A stretch of 64,000 bases of DNA from Symsagittifera roscoffensis (Eukaryota; Xenacoelomorpha; Acoela; Convolutidae), in the NCBI RefSeq assembly GCF_963678635.1, contig NC_087071.1:14290226-14354225 (forward strand), written 5' to 3'. The notes below the pieces were generated by a model that worked only from the letters and a program-made list of their open reading frames with translations, did not search any database and was not told the origin of the DNA. A program made the translations under genes and the position numbers. Below are positions 36,727-48,241 of this stretch, piece after piece; the stretch's first letter is position 1, and the number at the start of each line of letters is the position of its first letter.

Positions 36727-37641
36727 TGTAAAATTCGCCCGGAAGTACATATCGACGGAAAATAAAGCTAAGTTATGAAACAACTGGCCAGCATCTAAAC
36801 TAAGCTCTACATGCTTTTCACCGTCTCAACCAAAGCCAGTTCTTTTGGTGGTCTTTCTAACATCCGGTCGACAAAAACGTTACTGTTTTCCGGCATCGAC
36901 CAGAACGCTCAAATTAACTTGTTTACATGCAAATTTAGTGAGTTCTTGGCTGGGTCTCAGTATCCCCAGACCACGAGGACATTCCTAAAAACAGGGCTAC
37001 TACTACTTATTATCTTATTATAGTTTTTGTTCAGTAGATAAAAATCATCATCTCCATCGAAGATGGATCAACCCTTTCCCCTGACTTCTAGCTTCTCATC
37101 TTCAAAAAATGAATTCAGATGTTAAATAAATTCAATTCAGGACATAATAGGGAAGCTAAAAGTTTATATAAAATGATTTCAGTTGCAGTCCCGAAACCCC
37201 TCCTGATTCCTGAATCCGGGGAAATAACAACCTTATCTTCTTTCCGGAAGGCTGTTTTTCTACCCTTCACCATTGTTGTGAACGGCCTTGAAACGATTGT
37301 AGCGACACAATCGTTGCAACTCGGAACGGTCTCGGCTAACTCTGCTTTTTCTTCGATTCTGATCTTCGTTTTTTTTCGTGGTTATCTTCGTCGCAACTAT
37401 TGTTGTTCTGATTTTCTTCTGGTTTTCTTCCAAAATGGCCGTTTTTGCCGTTTCTCAGAAGTGCGACTTCTCAGTTCGAATTTTTAAAATTTCAAAATAC
37501 CAGAATATCTTGACCTTCACCATTTGAATAATCGTCCCAATAACGTCACTAATCTCTCAAAACTGTCAATTCGGAAGGTTAGCTGCTAACTATTCGAAAT
37601 CGCCGAATCTGCATTTTTGTCCATTCTGGTCGAATGTCACA
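36727..37641 (-). repeat. El-2 3' LTR
   Basis: 915 bases, plus-strand TGTAAAATTCGCCC to CGAATGTCACA, the reverse of TGTGACATTCG...TACA. It contains a hairpin AACGATTGT-AGCGAC-ACAATCGTT at 37292-37315 that the other El-2-type LTR copies also keep. PPT adjacent at 37643-37655. Confidence 0.87.
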
Positions 37642-37642
37642 A

Positions 37643-37655
37643 ACTCCCCGGACAG
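37643..37655 (-). promoter_or_regulatory. El-2 polypurine tract
   Basis: Sense CTGTCCGGGGAGT followed by T and the LTR start TGTGACATTCG. Twelve of 13 bases equal the El-1 PPT motif. Copies of the same string lie inside El-2 pol at 48279, 50856, 50921 and 50988. Confidence 0.75.
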
Positions 37656-38549
37656 CCCGGTCAATGTCCCCATTGAACTTCGCAATGTTCGTAAAATTGG
37701 TTCAGTGTCATCGAACAGAACTTACAAAATGCACGAAATTACCTTTATCCGCTTCATATCGACTCACTGCAGAAATTAAATGGCATCACACTACACTACT
37801 ATAGCCTTCCAAATTCTTTCACTAATCTGCACTTTCGAGGATATGACTTAAGATAAAACTTTTTTTTCTGACTTGCAATTTTAACGCCCTGATTTAAAAC
37901 TTTTTCTCCTAGGTTTTAAAAGATGTTTGTTGGCAGGACAGTCCTGCCAACCAACAAGCTAAAATTATCCCACTATGCTTCTTCACTTCGGAAATTTTTG
38001 TTGTTATTGGTCCTGAATAATAAAATTAAGGAACTCTGTGGCTAGAAGGAACAATGAAACAATCTCCCTCTTCGAGAGATTAGCCAAGCCTTTCATGTCA
38101 CCACAAAGTGATTAGTTGTTCTAGTTGATTAAAAACAATCAAGCAGGCTAGAATATTTAAATATACTCTTTAATCAAGCCTTCCTAAAAAAATAGTAAGT
38201 GTCTCTAAAGCCACTAACTAAAATCAAAATACAAGTTTATCAATACAACAAAATCTTTAATGCTCAAAACTCAACTAAATATTTTCTCTCAGTTTTCAAT
38301 TACAACTTGGTTGCTTAGTTTCTCACTTGAGTTTTTGTCACACACATAAAACAATTCTGAGTTTTAACTTCTTCTCTTTCGTCACTTCTTTGTTTCCTCT
38401 TTTTTGTCGTTTAGAAGTTCTAAAATTTCTAAGTTCTTCTAATTTTGTTTCTTTTCGCATCTTGTTTTCTGGCCATTTGTCAATGCTCCATCTCCTCCTC
38501 CTGCGACATTGACTCTGCACTTTCAGTTTCTGTGTCTTGCAACACAGCA
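37656..38549 (-). other. El-2 3' untranslated region
   Basis: AT-rich with no supported gene. Patches align with El-1 3400-4200 (GGAACTCTGTGGCTAGA; TTTAAATATACTC). It has one inverted repeat, GGCAGGACAGTCCTGCC-like, near 37933-37950, a perfect palindrome that could form a hairpin in the RNA. Confidence 0.5.
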
Positions 38550-39065
38550 TTAGCTATTCTGACACTCGTTGGAAGCAGTCCTCCAACACTTCTGCTCTTC
38601 TACCCTTTCTTTACAACAAGGTAGGGGATCCACGTTAGATTCTCTGTTCCTGCAGAAGCTGTTGTGGAGACACAACGTCACATTTCTCTCCACATCTTCC
38701 TTCAACATCTCTTATTTCTCTCTTCCATTACGTTCACTTGTCCTGGAAATTTTTTTTACAGCGGTGGTCACTGCATTCCGATGAGTCACGAAAGCTCGCT
38801 TGAAAGCTCCTGCCCCAGTGTCCAGCTGATACACACTGTACACTATGCCGTGCTTCGACATATGCTTCTTGGCATACTCATACAACCATGCAGTCATGTT
38901 GGCTCTAAACCATGGCATCAATCGTCTCCTTGCCCATATCTGTTTCACTTCCATCGGAATGTTCAGAATCTTGCACATTGTCTCAAAAAGATCTGAATCT
39001 TTTAGACAATCCACTTTCTGCAATTGTTCTCGCGTTGGTGCCTCCTGTCTATTGTTCTCCTTCAC
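38550..39065 (-). pseudogene. El-2 second polyprotein, C-terminal Cys-rich segment
   Basis: 39065-38712 reads LMPWFRANMTAWLYEYAKKH and FVTHRNAVTTAVKK. The next frame to the stop at 38550 reads LCLHNSFCRNRESNVDPLPC then C and KERVEEQ. Both match El-1 4231-4974, including the cysteine pattern. A frameshift near 38730 separates the halves. The acidic tail of El-1 is shortened here. Confidence 0.6.
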
Positions 39066-40723
39066 TTGAGCTTCCAGCCATCATATCGCCATCGTAACTC
39101 CAACTATCACTATTGTCATGGGTCGTGATGAGTCTGGTAAACCCATGGAAAGCAGCTCTCCATAGTCCCAGATCAACACCCACCAGATTACTACGTTCGG
39201 GGTAATACCATGTTTGCAGCAAGCAATGACAAGGAAACTCGTCATGTGTCAACATGATGCTCCTCCAGTTACGCTTTACCGAAGCTTCCAGTAGTGGTTC
39301 CACTTCCATCATCACACGGTAGAATTCATCATTTTCATCTACCGTGATGTAATCCAAAACGGTTGATCCTCTCTGTTTTTGTCTTTCAAAGCCACTGAAG
39401 TTCCCACTGATGTATCCCATGAACTTCTTTCCCAGTATTGATTCTAACTCCTCCTTAAGTCTCTCCGGGACTGCCGAGAAAATTCTGCAGAGTAATTCAT
39501 AAGACTTTTCCGACATTCTTGCTAGTCTTACACACTTTGGCACTGAGAAGGCTTGATCCACGATCCTTCTCGTACTTTTTATATCCACAGCCACGAAATG
39601 CACTGGGTATCTGCTCTTGAACATTGGAGCTAGTGTCGATCCCGCCAAATATCGCGCTCCCCATGGTCTGCGATAAGTTTCACTGTGCCTGATGTTCATT
39701 TCCGCCTCGATCGCTCCCTCCATTTTCCTATGTGCTTTTGCTCAGTTTGCAAAACTCCTGGGAACACTTCTACACTGATGGCCGTGACCATCTCATGTTT
39801 CTGTTCTAGATTCAATAGTGACTCTAAAGAACCAAACATACTCTAGAGTCCTAGTGCAGTCGCTAGATTCACCTCGGTTCCTTCATGGCAATCTGCGATC
39901 AATTCCGTTCCCGTCTTCGCTTTCATCACAATGTTCCCAAACAATATTGTCCATTATTTGTTTCTCCAGGATTTTCACGCAATCTAGACTTCCACAAACG
40001 TGACCTTCCAGTCCACAGACTTCTGCCAGACAGCTACCAGGTTTAACCCAGTCTTCTGGTCCCAGCCAGGCAACTCCACTTTGTCTTCCCCGTTGCTCTT
40101 AGAGACTGTTTTCATCACATTATAGATGATATTAAGATCACGCAGGTTACAGTCTGCATTCAGTTCCCTCTGCCCATCTTCTGTTGCCTGTAGTATCGAA
40201 TCAGCATTGGGACTAGGACACCACGATGGTCTCATCAGTTCCCACACTACCATCAAGCTCGTTGTCAGTAATTCATCTGAGAATCACATCCAAACTCCGC
40301 TCGTTTGTCGGATTCTGGCACGGAAGGCGCAGCTACCTTTTCTTCTAAGACTAGTCCCAGCTTGGTCTGCGGATTAGCAGCGCTTCTTATCGTCGCAATT
40401 CTTGACGTCCAGAATCTTAGTAACACTGCTTGCTCGTAATCAAAGAAGTATTCGCGTATGTCTTCACTGAGAAACGGGTTGTACGCTATCCTTATGACTC
40501 CAGACACGTAACTGTATGATTTCTTTCTGATCGGTCCACAGTATTCATTGGATTTCGGCAGAGCTCCCATAGATTCCTTAGTGAGCTTCAGCTCCTTGTT
40601 TGAGAATCTCCTAATTTTGTCTATTTTCCTCATGGGTTCTAGCTCCACGGGCTCTTTCATGTTCACCCTCATTGGTTTGCTTTGATATATATCTAGCAGT
40701 GCTAGCAAGAGTAGGGCTCTCAC
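39049..40723 (-). pseudogene. El-2 second polyprotein, segment G
   Basis: Frames 40723-40265 (IRRFSNKELKL, YVSGVIRIAYNPFLSE, FDYEQ), 40256-39984 (VVWELMRPSWCPSPNA) and 39723-39049 (SVPKCVRLARMSEKSYELLC, FPCHCLLQTWYYPERSN). It matches El-1 5121-6257 and also retains about 110 residues after SVPKCVR that El-1 has lost. Between 39724 and 39983 the frame is broken. No known domain. Confidence 0.6.
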
Positions 40724-40730
40724 TCGCTCA

Positions 40731-42329
40731 TCACCCTCTCTCAGAAATATGCTCTATCATGAACCGGATGAAACAGAGAGCGTCTCTCCGCTTCGCGCAT
40801 GCTACTTCCATTCCCTCTTGGATTATCAGATCCCTCATGCTCGTCATCAGGAAGACCTTTTCTTCTCTCGATCTCTTCCTTTCTTCTGAATCATATTCCT
40901 CGCGAGACTGTCCGATCATGCAACAGGCGAACCTCAGTTGTAATTCAGTCCTCACGTAGGGTACTGCTATCAGAGCGTGTATCCTCGGTGTAGTCCTCAT
41001 CTCTTCTTCAAAGTACCGTAACACTACAGATTTCCATGGAAGGCTCACCAATTGCTCGATCGTTTCTGCCTGCATCGCAGACGACGCTTGAGTCCCGTAT
41101 GCTTTCTGCTTGAGAGTGGTGCCTTGCATCATTGTCTCCAGATAACCTTTCATGGCACTCTTGTCTTCCAGAGCCACTAAGTGTCCTCTGGCCGAGTTTC
41201 TGCACTCCAATATCTCCATGCATCCACCGGATGGTTCATCTATTGATACAGTCTCCGACAGTGTCAGTCGGTTATATTCCACTGGGACCAGTTGTCCTAC
41301 GACACTTCCCTTTCCGTGGTTCATGGGAGACGGTTTAAAGTCTTTCAGGGTACTCTCTCCACATTGGCTGAGTATTTCCGTTTCTAACATTGCTCCAGTC
41401 AGAGTGCGGTCACTCCGTTTGGATTTATAACCCGTTGATTTTATTCCTGTCATGAGATTGGGCGGCACCATTGCTACATCCGTTAACCTTCTGTATGTGC
41501 CAGGCAATCGATCATCACCTTGTCCCAAATCCATGACTTCTCCGACTCGTTTCCTTTTCGCTGAGTTGACAGCTTTTATCGATATTTCCGAATCCACCTT
41601 CGTCTTTCCCGCTCTCCTCGGTAGCAATTTACTGCCTAGTTTCATCTTCATCTCATTGATGTTATAAACCACCAATTTCGGTCGCATCGTTCCTTTCCTA
41701 ATTCTCGACAGATACACCACTTCTCCTTTATCCTCTTGCGGTGTCATCTTGATAGGAGAGTTTGCTTCACTTTCGTCAGTGGCTGTGTCGATCAACAACT
41801 CACTCAATCTCCCTTCACACTCGTCGAGTTTGTCATGGACTTCCCGCATCAGTGGTCGGTTGAGACCTCCTTTCAAAATGGACTGGGTTCCGTAGCTCTG
41901 AACCACCGTCCAGACTTCTTCCATGAAGGCCACTCTGTCCAATTTACATTCTATCCTATTTTCATGGTCTCGGTGATGTACCTCCCACTCTTCTTCGGGT
42001 AATGTTCCCAAGAAGGGTACTCTGGCAGCGCCTTCTATCCTTCTTCTCCTTGGTGATTCCATGAGGAGTCTTTGTTCATTGTCTTTAGAATTTCCCGGAG
42101 AGCTGCTCTCCAGCAAATTTCGTTTCATTTCCGCAAAAGCCGACGGAGGTTCGAGTGTCGAAGTACCTTTGTTTGCTGGTTCAGTCTGCGTTGTTTTCAA
42201 AGTCACTGAGAAAATTGAAATCCAGGCTGGATAATCCTCCTGTCGATGCTTTATTGTCTTCCTTCTCAACTTGATCGGGATCCTCTTGCATGGGTTCTTC
42301 CGATCGACGGCTTCATCCCTGCCCATCAT
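40731..42329 (-). CDS. El-2 second polyprotein, segment F
   Basis: 532 open codons, the longest intact stretch of El-2's second block. The core LLMESPRRRRIEG, FLGTLPEEEWEVH, GTQSILKGGLNRPLMREVHD, LMTGIKSTGYKSKRSDRTLT and KRRDALCFIRFMIEH follows El-1 segment F throughout. The first about 70 residues are El-2-specific. The Arg/Lys-rich middle is kept. Function unknown. Confidence 0.65.
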   Translation of the reverse strand: MMGRDEAVDRKNPCKRIPIKLRRKTIKHRQEDYPAWISIFSVTLKTTQTEPANKGTSTLEPPSAFAEMKRNLLESSSPGNSKDNEQRLLMESPRRRRIEGAARVPFLGTLPEEEWEVHHRDHENRIECKLDRVAFMEEVWTVVQSYGTQSILKGGLNRPLMREVHDKLDECEGRLSELLIDTATDESEANSPIKMTPQEDKGEVVYLSRIRKGTMRPKLVVYNINEMKMKLGSKLLPRRAGKTKVDSEISIKAVNSAKRKRVGEVMDLGQGDDRLPGTYRRLTDVAMVPPNLMTGIKSTGYKSKRSDRTLTGAMLETEILSQCGESTLKDFKPSPMNHGKGSVVGQLVPVEYNRLTLSETVSIDEPSGGCMEILECRNSARGHLVALEDKSAMKGYLETMMQGTTLKQKAYGTQASSAMQAETIEQLVSLPWKSVVLRYFEEEMRTTPRIHALIAVPYVRTELQLRFACCMIGQSREEYDSEERKRSREEKVFLMTSMRDLIIQEGMEVACAKRRDALCFIRFMIEHISERG

Positions 42330-43398
42330 CTCCTTCTGATGTATCTTTCGAATTTGAGGGTCCTTGCTTTTCAGTCTTGGCCTTTTCCGGAAATTTCGGT
42401 ATGATTAGCCTGCCGTCTGATTTATCTTCCTCTTCTCCATGAACCACTTTGATTTCCTCATACCCGAAGGGTGCCAGGAAGGTTCTCGTCTGCAACGTTC
42501 CTCCTACTGTTAACTCCTGTTTCACACTGTTCAAAATCAGGGAGGCCTCAGGAAATTTGGCTCTGCCTCTCTTCCTCGCTAGCTTTAATTCCGTCTATTC
42601 CGTGTCAAACGCTCCAGGCTTTGGAGTCGCAGCATTGCCTATGCGCCTCCTCGTGGCTTGATCCGTATAAGCAATTCGCGTATACTGCAACACTGCGGCA
42701 TTCCTGCCCACAAAACACAGATCTATCGTTTCCGAGAATTTCGCTACCCTCCTTTCATTGGTCTCAAACACTCTCAGCCTAGGAGTTTGCATTACGGAGA
42801 CTGCTCCGAGCAAGATTCTTCTTATCAGAGGAAATTCAGGGATTTCCTCTGGCAGCTTCTCGTAATCACCCCAGTCTTTCGTCTCTTCTCTCACTTTATG
42901 GTAAGCTGTAGTGAGACGAGGAATTCTTGTTATCTCACCATTCGTCTTGTCATAGAGCCTTAGTTTCCAGAGCTTCGGTAATACTTCAAGGTGCCCTCTC
43001 TCTACTTCTCCCATACGATCACGGAAGTGATCATCAAAGTTGACGACCGTCATTTCTGGCTCTGCTAACTTTCCAAACAACAGATCTTCGCTCAAGAGTT
43101 CCCGCAATACATGCTGCTCAAACCAGTTCAGCACACTCCCTTCCATGGCTGATATGAGGTTCAGGTGCAGCACCGACCTCCTGTACGCTTCCACCTTAAC
43201 ATCAGGGAACGCAAACGTGACTGCTGGTCCATAGATCACTGTCACAAACTCCGTGGCTCCTCTGATCAATGCTAAGGGATTGGTCCTCATAGCTAAGCTT
43301 AGATCAGTTAGCAGGGCCATACCCCCGACATGTCGCCTCACGTCTTCCTGCCTCTCAATCGTCTCATCCTCACCTGTTCCAAAGCGATTCTGATGCAA
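42313..43398 (-). pseudogene. El-2 second polyprotein, segment E
   Basis: 43398-42595 reads GGMALLTDLSLAMRTNPLAL, VIYGPAVTFAFPDVKVEAYR, SVLNWFEQHVLRELL and FPLIRRILLGAVSVM, all shared with El-1 7610-8923. 42534-42313 carries the C-terminal part in another frame (LQTRTFLAPFGYEE). The start is one codon after the stop of segment D in the same frame, which argues that D and E were one coding sequence. Confidence 0.65.
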
Positions 43399-43401
43399 GA
43401 G

Positions 43402-45049
43402 TTACTGGATAAGAGTATGTCTCAGGTCTCTTATGTTATTCCACGAATCCGTGGCTTTCTTCACATCGAATCTCCTCACATTCTCTCTCATCTGCTCTGG
43501 GTAATGTGTCAGGTTCATCGGTCCTCCCAAGTTTCCATGTGTTATTGCAATCAATGTTAGAAGTCCATCTAACCGCAAGTTCTGAAATCCTTCGGTGAGC
43601 AGTACCACCGGTCCTTTCACGAAGTTTTCTTTCTGCTCCAAACGTCAACGAACAAGGCTAGTAGTTCAACGATTGATACTTCCACTACTGCTTGGAGGAA
43701 CTCTTTTATCAAGTATCGAGGGAGGTTTGCGTAGACTTTTGCCAAGAAGGTCGCGGTCCATCCGGCTCCCAGCCCTTCCAGCATGCTATCAGTCCATTCA
43801 AAGCCTTCTCCTCCCTTCACCTTTTGAGTCCAGAGAGTACCATTTTGGGAAGTTTCCAGGGTAACTTGGCACACTCTGTTTACAAACTCGGCTGCCTTCT
43901 CCTCGGCAATTTGGCCAGGTTCACCTCCTTCACAAGGTAGGTATGGATCTTCCTGATCATGACGGGGCCTTGCTCACAAGCATCCGCACCCAATGCCGCT
44001 ACTCGAGGAGTTAGGTGTATCCACTGGTTGGCCTCCGGTTTGGTCGTCAAAACCATCGCCTCCAAATGAGCTCTAGTCTCCTGGGAATTTTTCCTGCTCG
44101 CTTTTTCACCTGTCACTTCCATTACTCGGAACCATAAGTCGTTCGACATCGCCACAATTACTCGATGGTCGTCATCAATTCCTGGCTTAAACTTGAGCTG
44201 TCGACTGAAGTTGGACAGTTCCAACCCCAGCACCTCATCCAACACTAGCATGTGTAGTTAGTGGTCCTTGAATCCTCTCATTGCGTTCGAGATATCCGAC
44301 CACACCGCTGGTAGTTCGGTCCTGAGTTGTCTTAGATTCTCCATCTCTATCTCGCGTTTTGGGGCCGATATGATTACATCATATTTTCCTTGCGAGAGCA
44401 AAGCCACTATCGCATACACGAAATTTAGTCCGTCTGGGAGACGTGCATACCCCGCAGACAGCCAGAACACGGCTCTCGGTGTCATCTTGGTGAAGGAACC
44501 TTCTTTCAGGGTATCCACTACTTCACCCATCGACTCAAGTATATCTTTTATTGCTGGCGATACAGCTGCTTCGGCTGTCGTAGGCTCTCTGAGTCTGCTC
44601 AGGAAACCCCTACTGTGTAAATGGTCATTGATGCCAGCAAACACAATTGTATTTGGGTTCATCTCTGTCTATCTTTGTACCCCGATCGCCATTGACACGG
44701 ATTGCATTAGGTCCAGATCGACCGCTGCCAACATTATAACATCCGGCCAAAACGGAGACTTGGAAGTGTGTACGAAGTCTGAATTCGCAACTATCATAAT
44801 CTTAGCCTTCCTCATTTCCGCCTTGTCATACGCGGCAAAGATGGTCTCATCCTTCTTTATCGCTTTCAACCCGTCGTATCTTTGGACATCACCTTCCTGA
44901 TTCACATGACCTGGGGGTGTTTTCAGCTGCCTGAACATCTTTACATGTTGTCCAATCGGCGCCCACGTTGTCAGAAATCTTCCAGGTCTCTCTTTTCGAT
45001 TTACCTCATCGTGATTCAGTTTTACGTCCTGTAACGGTCTTGCATTCAC
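43402..45049 (-). pseudogene. El-2 second polyprotein, segment D: SGNH-like domain
   Basis: Five frames: 45049-44669 (KIMIVANSDFVHTS, FWPDVIMLAAVDLD), 44662-44258 (TIVFAGINDHLHSRGFL, VFWLSAGYARLPDGL, YDVIISAPKREIE), 44251-43880 (LVLDEVLGLELSNFSRQLKF), 43874-43617 and 43648-43402 (FVKGPVVLLTEGFQNLRLDG). The block order matches an SGNH fold as in El-1. ANS replaces GDS in block I. GIND is the block III match. Confidence 0.6.
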
Positions 45050-45111
45050 TGGGTTATTAGAGGGCAGTCCCTCTAGATCAGCAAACCTTAAGACTGTCGC
45101 GGAGCTGAAGT

Positions 45112-45444
45112 TTATGCCCGCAGCTTCAACGAATCCACGCCTGTTATCGAGTACAGTCCACTGACCGATAGCCTTGCTCCGTTCAGCATCCTCATCGCAT
45201 CCGCTGCGAAGCTCACCGTCTGAAGGTTCAGTTTCATCAGGTCATCCTTGTATATGTGCCATGGAGAAGGTATTGGCGTCGACCACATTAGAGAGCTCCT
45301 GTTTGGACGTCGCTCCTCTCGACTGGTGCTCGTCGTCTCAGATCTCATATCCGATCTAGAGGTGCTGGTCGTTTCCGCTGTCGAGTTGACAAGCCCTAAT
45401 CTTCGTCTAGGATTAATTGTCCTCCTCATGGGCACTTCTCCCAA
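45112..45444 (-). pseudogene. El-2 second polyprotein, segment C (linker)
   Basis: 110 codons rich in Ser, Thr and Arg (STAETTSTSRSDMRSETTST), then AADAMRMLNGARLSVSGLYS and ITGVDSLK, which align with El-1 DAMKMIGG and IPGVDWL. Probably a disordered linker between the two SGNH-type domains. Confidence 0.55.
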
Positions 45445-45639
45445 TCGATTTCGTACCTCCTTTCTGTGCCCGGGTTCGCTGGAACATTACGGCTTTTAGA
45501 TGGTCACGGCTGGGACCGCTCCTAAGTGGTTTCCAGGTTAGGAGGCACAAAGATGGTAATTGTCGGTTCTTTGGATGCTTCCTCTTCCTTCAGCACTCCC
45601 GTGTCGAAGAGTTCTACTTCCAATTAATCCAATCGCTAT

Positions 45640-46374
45640 TGGAAGACTCTGTTCAACCAAGCCTGTCCTTCTATGCTATCAAAGTGGATGCCGTTAGTAG
45701 TCAGCCTGGCCTGATCCATAGCCCTCAGCTCATGTTCGATTTCCATAAGGATCACCCTTCCGGCATTCTGACTTGCAAGATTCCTCAGAATGTAGCTACC
45801 TGATTACTCCTTCGTTGTGCCTTCTCCCTGCTGCAGTCAATGTCCTGGTGCTCGTTGGCACAGTGCAAACGGTCAGTACCGCGCAGTTGAACTTCTGCCA
45901 GAGGGTAGTAAACAAGCACACCATCATCGATTCCCATAGTGCTTCTTCCTCATCTGAGCTTCTCGAGATATTATTTCTCCCAACTAGTATCGTTACATTA
46001 GGGTTTCTCCCTGGTTTCAGCAACTCCACCATCCGAAATTCCTGGGCTATCGGCTCGCCTCCGAAAGCAATCACCGTGGTGATCCAGGAGGTCCTCAAGT
46101 TTGAGAGCACTCTGACCAAGCTGTCTCCCAGTATCAGATGTGATGTCCCCAGTGGTGGTTGCTGCAGGTTTACTGCCGGGTTCCAGGTCGCTCGATTGAA
46201 GCAAGCTCTCGGATCCGCCTCCGGAACTCCTGTGAAGTTATACTTCAACTGATTATTCTTTTTCACATCCATTACCCGTGACACTTTCTTCGCCGGCATC
46301 TTCTGTATCTTCCTGTCTGGGACTTTTGAGCTCCCCATTGGTAGCGTTGCATCGCTAACTTCCCCTGTGGTCAT
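45640..46374 (-). pseudogene. El-2 second polyprotein: SGNH/GDSL-type hydrolase domain
   Basis: 46374-45796 holds SHLILGDSLVRVL (block I), AFGGEP (block II Gly), VTILVGRNNISR (block III; GRNN keeps the Asn) and AVLTVCTVPTS. In the next frame the domain continues with ASQNAGRVILMEIEHEL and block V NGIHF (45695-45678), where the Asp of DGIHF is Asn. The catalytic Ser and His remain, the Asp does not. A homologue of El-1 10986-11971, so the domain belongs to the lineage. Confidence 0.72.
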
Positions 46375-46484
46375 TACGTCTTGCAGTCACCTTGGAACCT
46401 GGCGCATTCCTATTGGCGACTAGTCGTCCAGCTGTCTCTATCAGCTTCCTCGCCGTTTGCTCCACGACTGGGTCACCCAAGGTA

Positions 46485-47303
46485 TCACTCGTGTCCGGGA
46501 TTGTCACTCGACCTGTTGTAGCTGGGATTCGCCTTTCTGTCGTTTTCTCGAGGCGTCAAGAGCTCCATCGGGGACTGCCCACGAGGAATACTCCTTGCAG
46601 GTAAAACTTTTTCCACGGCTGTTGTCAATGCCACCCGCTCCGAACGCTCCTTGTAGTCCCGCCTCAAGCGTTCAATTTCTTCACCCTGCTTTTTGTTGCA
46701 GTCTTCAATCAATCTCTTCCACATGTCTCTGCCGTCCTCCTTAATGAGATGGTCTTAGTCTTTTCATCCAGCTCCTTTCTGGTCCTCTCCAGCTCATCTT
46801 TCATCCCATCTAGATCTTGCATGGTTTGGTTCGTTTGAACCCCCTGTTCTACTCTCGCCCTCTTTGGTGGCACAGCTATTCTCAGTGGTGAACTAGACGA
46901 AGCAGCCTCGCTGTTCATCTCTTGATGCATTCTCCTCAGCCCAGGCTTGGGCTTGGAGGGCAAAGGCATCTCCCTTGGTTGGTGAAATCTAGAAGTTCCC
47001 AATCCAGGCTCGTTCGCCAAGTCACTCCCTGAGAGAGCCCCCGCTTCACCACCTCATCACTCTCATAGTCGGGCGGTCACGTACTCCCCTCTCTCCGTAT
47101 GCTGCCATCAATAGGACTTCCGTGGTGCGGTCCCCACGGTTGTCATGCCCCAAGATGTTTATCAGGGCGGTCAGCAACATGACTACCTCTGGAACCTCCA
47201 GAGCGAAGTCTCGATCCATTAGTCGATGGTAGATCGCATCTACCATCGGTCCAACATATCCCTCTGCCAGGTCCATCAATTCATCCAAGTTGAAGTTATC
47301 CAT
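46485..47303 (-). pseudogene. El-2 second polyprotein, N-terminus: helical domain and coiled coil
   Basis: Start at ATG 47303 (MDNFNLDELMDLAEGYVGPM), aligned with the El-1 start. YHRLMDRDF and DRTTEVLLMAAYGERG match El-1. A frameshift near 47040 leads to 47020-46709 with PPKRARVEQG and a coiled coil (LDGMKDELERTRKELDEKTK). Another leads to 46724-46485 (EEIERLRRDYKERSER). Same layout as El-1: helical head, basic motif, coiled coil. Confidence 0.6.
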
Positions 47304-47368
47304 TCTCTTTTCGGGTTCGATTCGATTTGATTTAATGATTTGACTCAAGTGAGTAATTAAACGATCAA

Positions 47369-47390
47369 TCAGGATCTAGAAAAGAGGTCA
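47369..47390 (-). promoter_or_regulatory. conserved 3' splice-site-like sequence (El-2)
   Basis: Sense GACCTCTTTTCTAG then ATCCTGATTGATC, with AG at 47377-47376, 72 bases before the ATG at 47303. It matches the El-1 site at 13057-13056 in pyrimidine tract, AG and the following 13 bases. A splice acceptor for a subgenomic RNA is the simplest reading. Confidence 0.5.
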
Positions 47391-47675
47391 CGAATATTAC
47401 ACTTGTCCGTTTCACCTTAACTTCTCGTTAAAGTTTATTTAAAACAGTCAGATAAAAAGTTTTGATCCTAAATTTTTGGAATTCGACCTAAGATTGGACA
47501 GTCCAAACTTTGGATCTATTCCTAAGATCGTTATTCAGTTGTTCGTGGTCACTAACTCCTTCTTACCCAGGACCTTAATAACATAACACATAACATAACA
47601 TAACATAACACACATATCACACTTTACACATACTTTAGTCTGACACCCTCTTGCTTGATACTTTAACTCCTTAAC
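47391..47675 (-). other. El-2 spacer between pol and second block, with TAACA repeats
   Basis: Non-coding. 47576-47625 is AATAACATAACACATAACAT and further ATAACA units. The El-1 spacer has a related but not identical run at 13260-13325. The remainder is AT-rich without motifs I recognise. Confidence 0.55.
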
Positions 47676-48240
47676 TTAAAAGCCTATACTTAAGTAATAT
47701 TTCTTATGTAAATATACTTGTATGTTAGTATCAGAGAAGATTATGTGTATGAGCGCGTACAGTTCCCGAGGATGCAGCCGTCCTCTGTTCGGATCGTACA
47801 CTGGAAGCGAGAGCTCCTTCATTTCCCTTTCCACGAGGAAGTCTCTCAATCTCGTCAAGGACAAGACTAGGTTTTCCTGGTCCACGTGCCGCTTCTCCGT
47901 CGCCCGTGTCACTAAGAAGCATAGATATTTTCACGGTATCTGTAACGCCGCCGGAGGCAAGGCTGCTACGCCCCCTATTCCTGTTCTTCGCTTCCGATGG
48001 AATTCTATGTTTTTATATTCTCTCTTAAAATCCGCTGCTAACGCTGTCTTAAAACTCATGTTTGCTGTGATTGCTATCGCACATATTCTATTTGTGAGTA
48101 TGAAATCGCTGTCTGTTAGTTTTATGCTGCTTGAATATTAATTTGGTAAGTTAAAATATGACTCAACCACTCTCCCTATGTCCGGTTTGTTTGGGTCTTC
48201 TGCTTCTAAATCCCCTGTTTCTCTTGCTATTCTCAATTTT
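47676..48240 (-). pseudogene. El-2 macro-like domain (POA1/OARD1 type)
   Basis: One frame runs through the domain with two stops (TAA near 48139, TGA near 47938). FILTNRICAIAITANMSFKT is strand 1 and loop 1. ALAADFKREYKNIEF and GIGGVAAL follow. KYLCFLVTRATEKRHV, LVLSLTRLRDFLV, LSLPVYDPNRGRLHP and ALIHIIFSDTNIQVYLHK complete the second half. It fills the same slot after integrase as in El-1 and shows that the El-1 split is a frameshift. As in El-1 the glycines of the ADP-ribose loop are not kept. Confidence 0.65.
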
Positions 48241-48241
48241 T

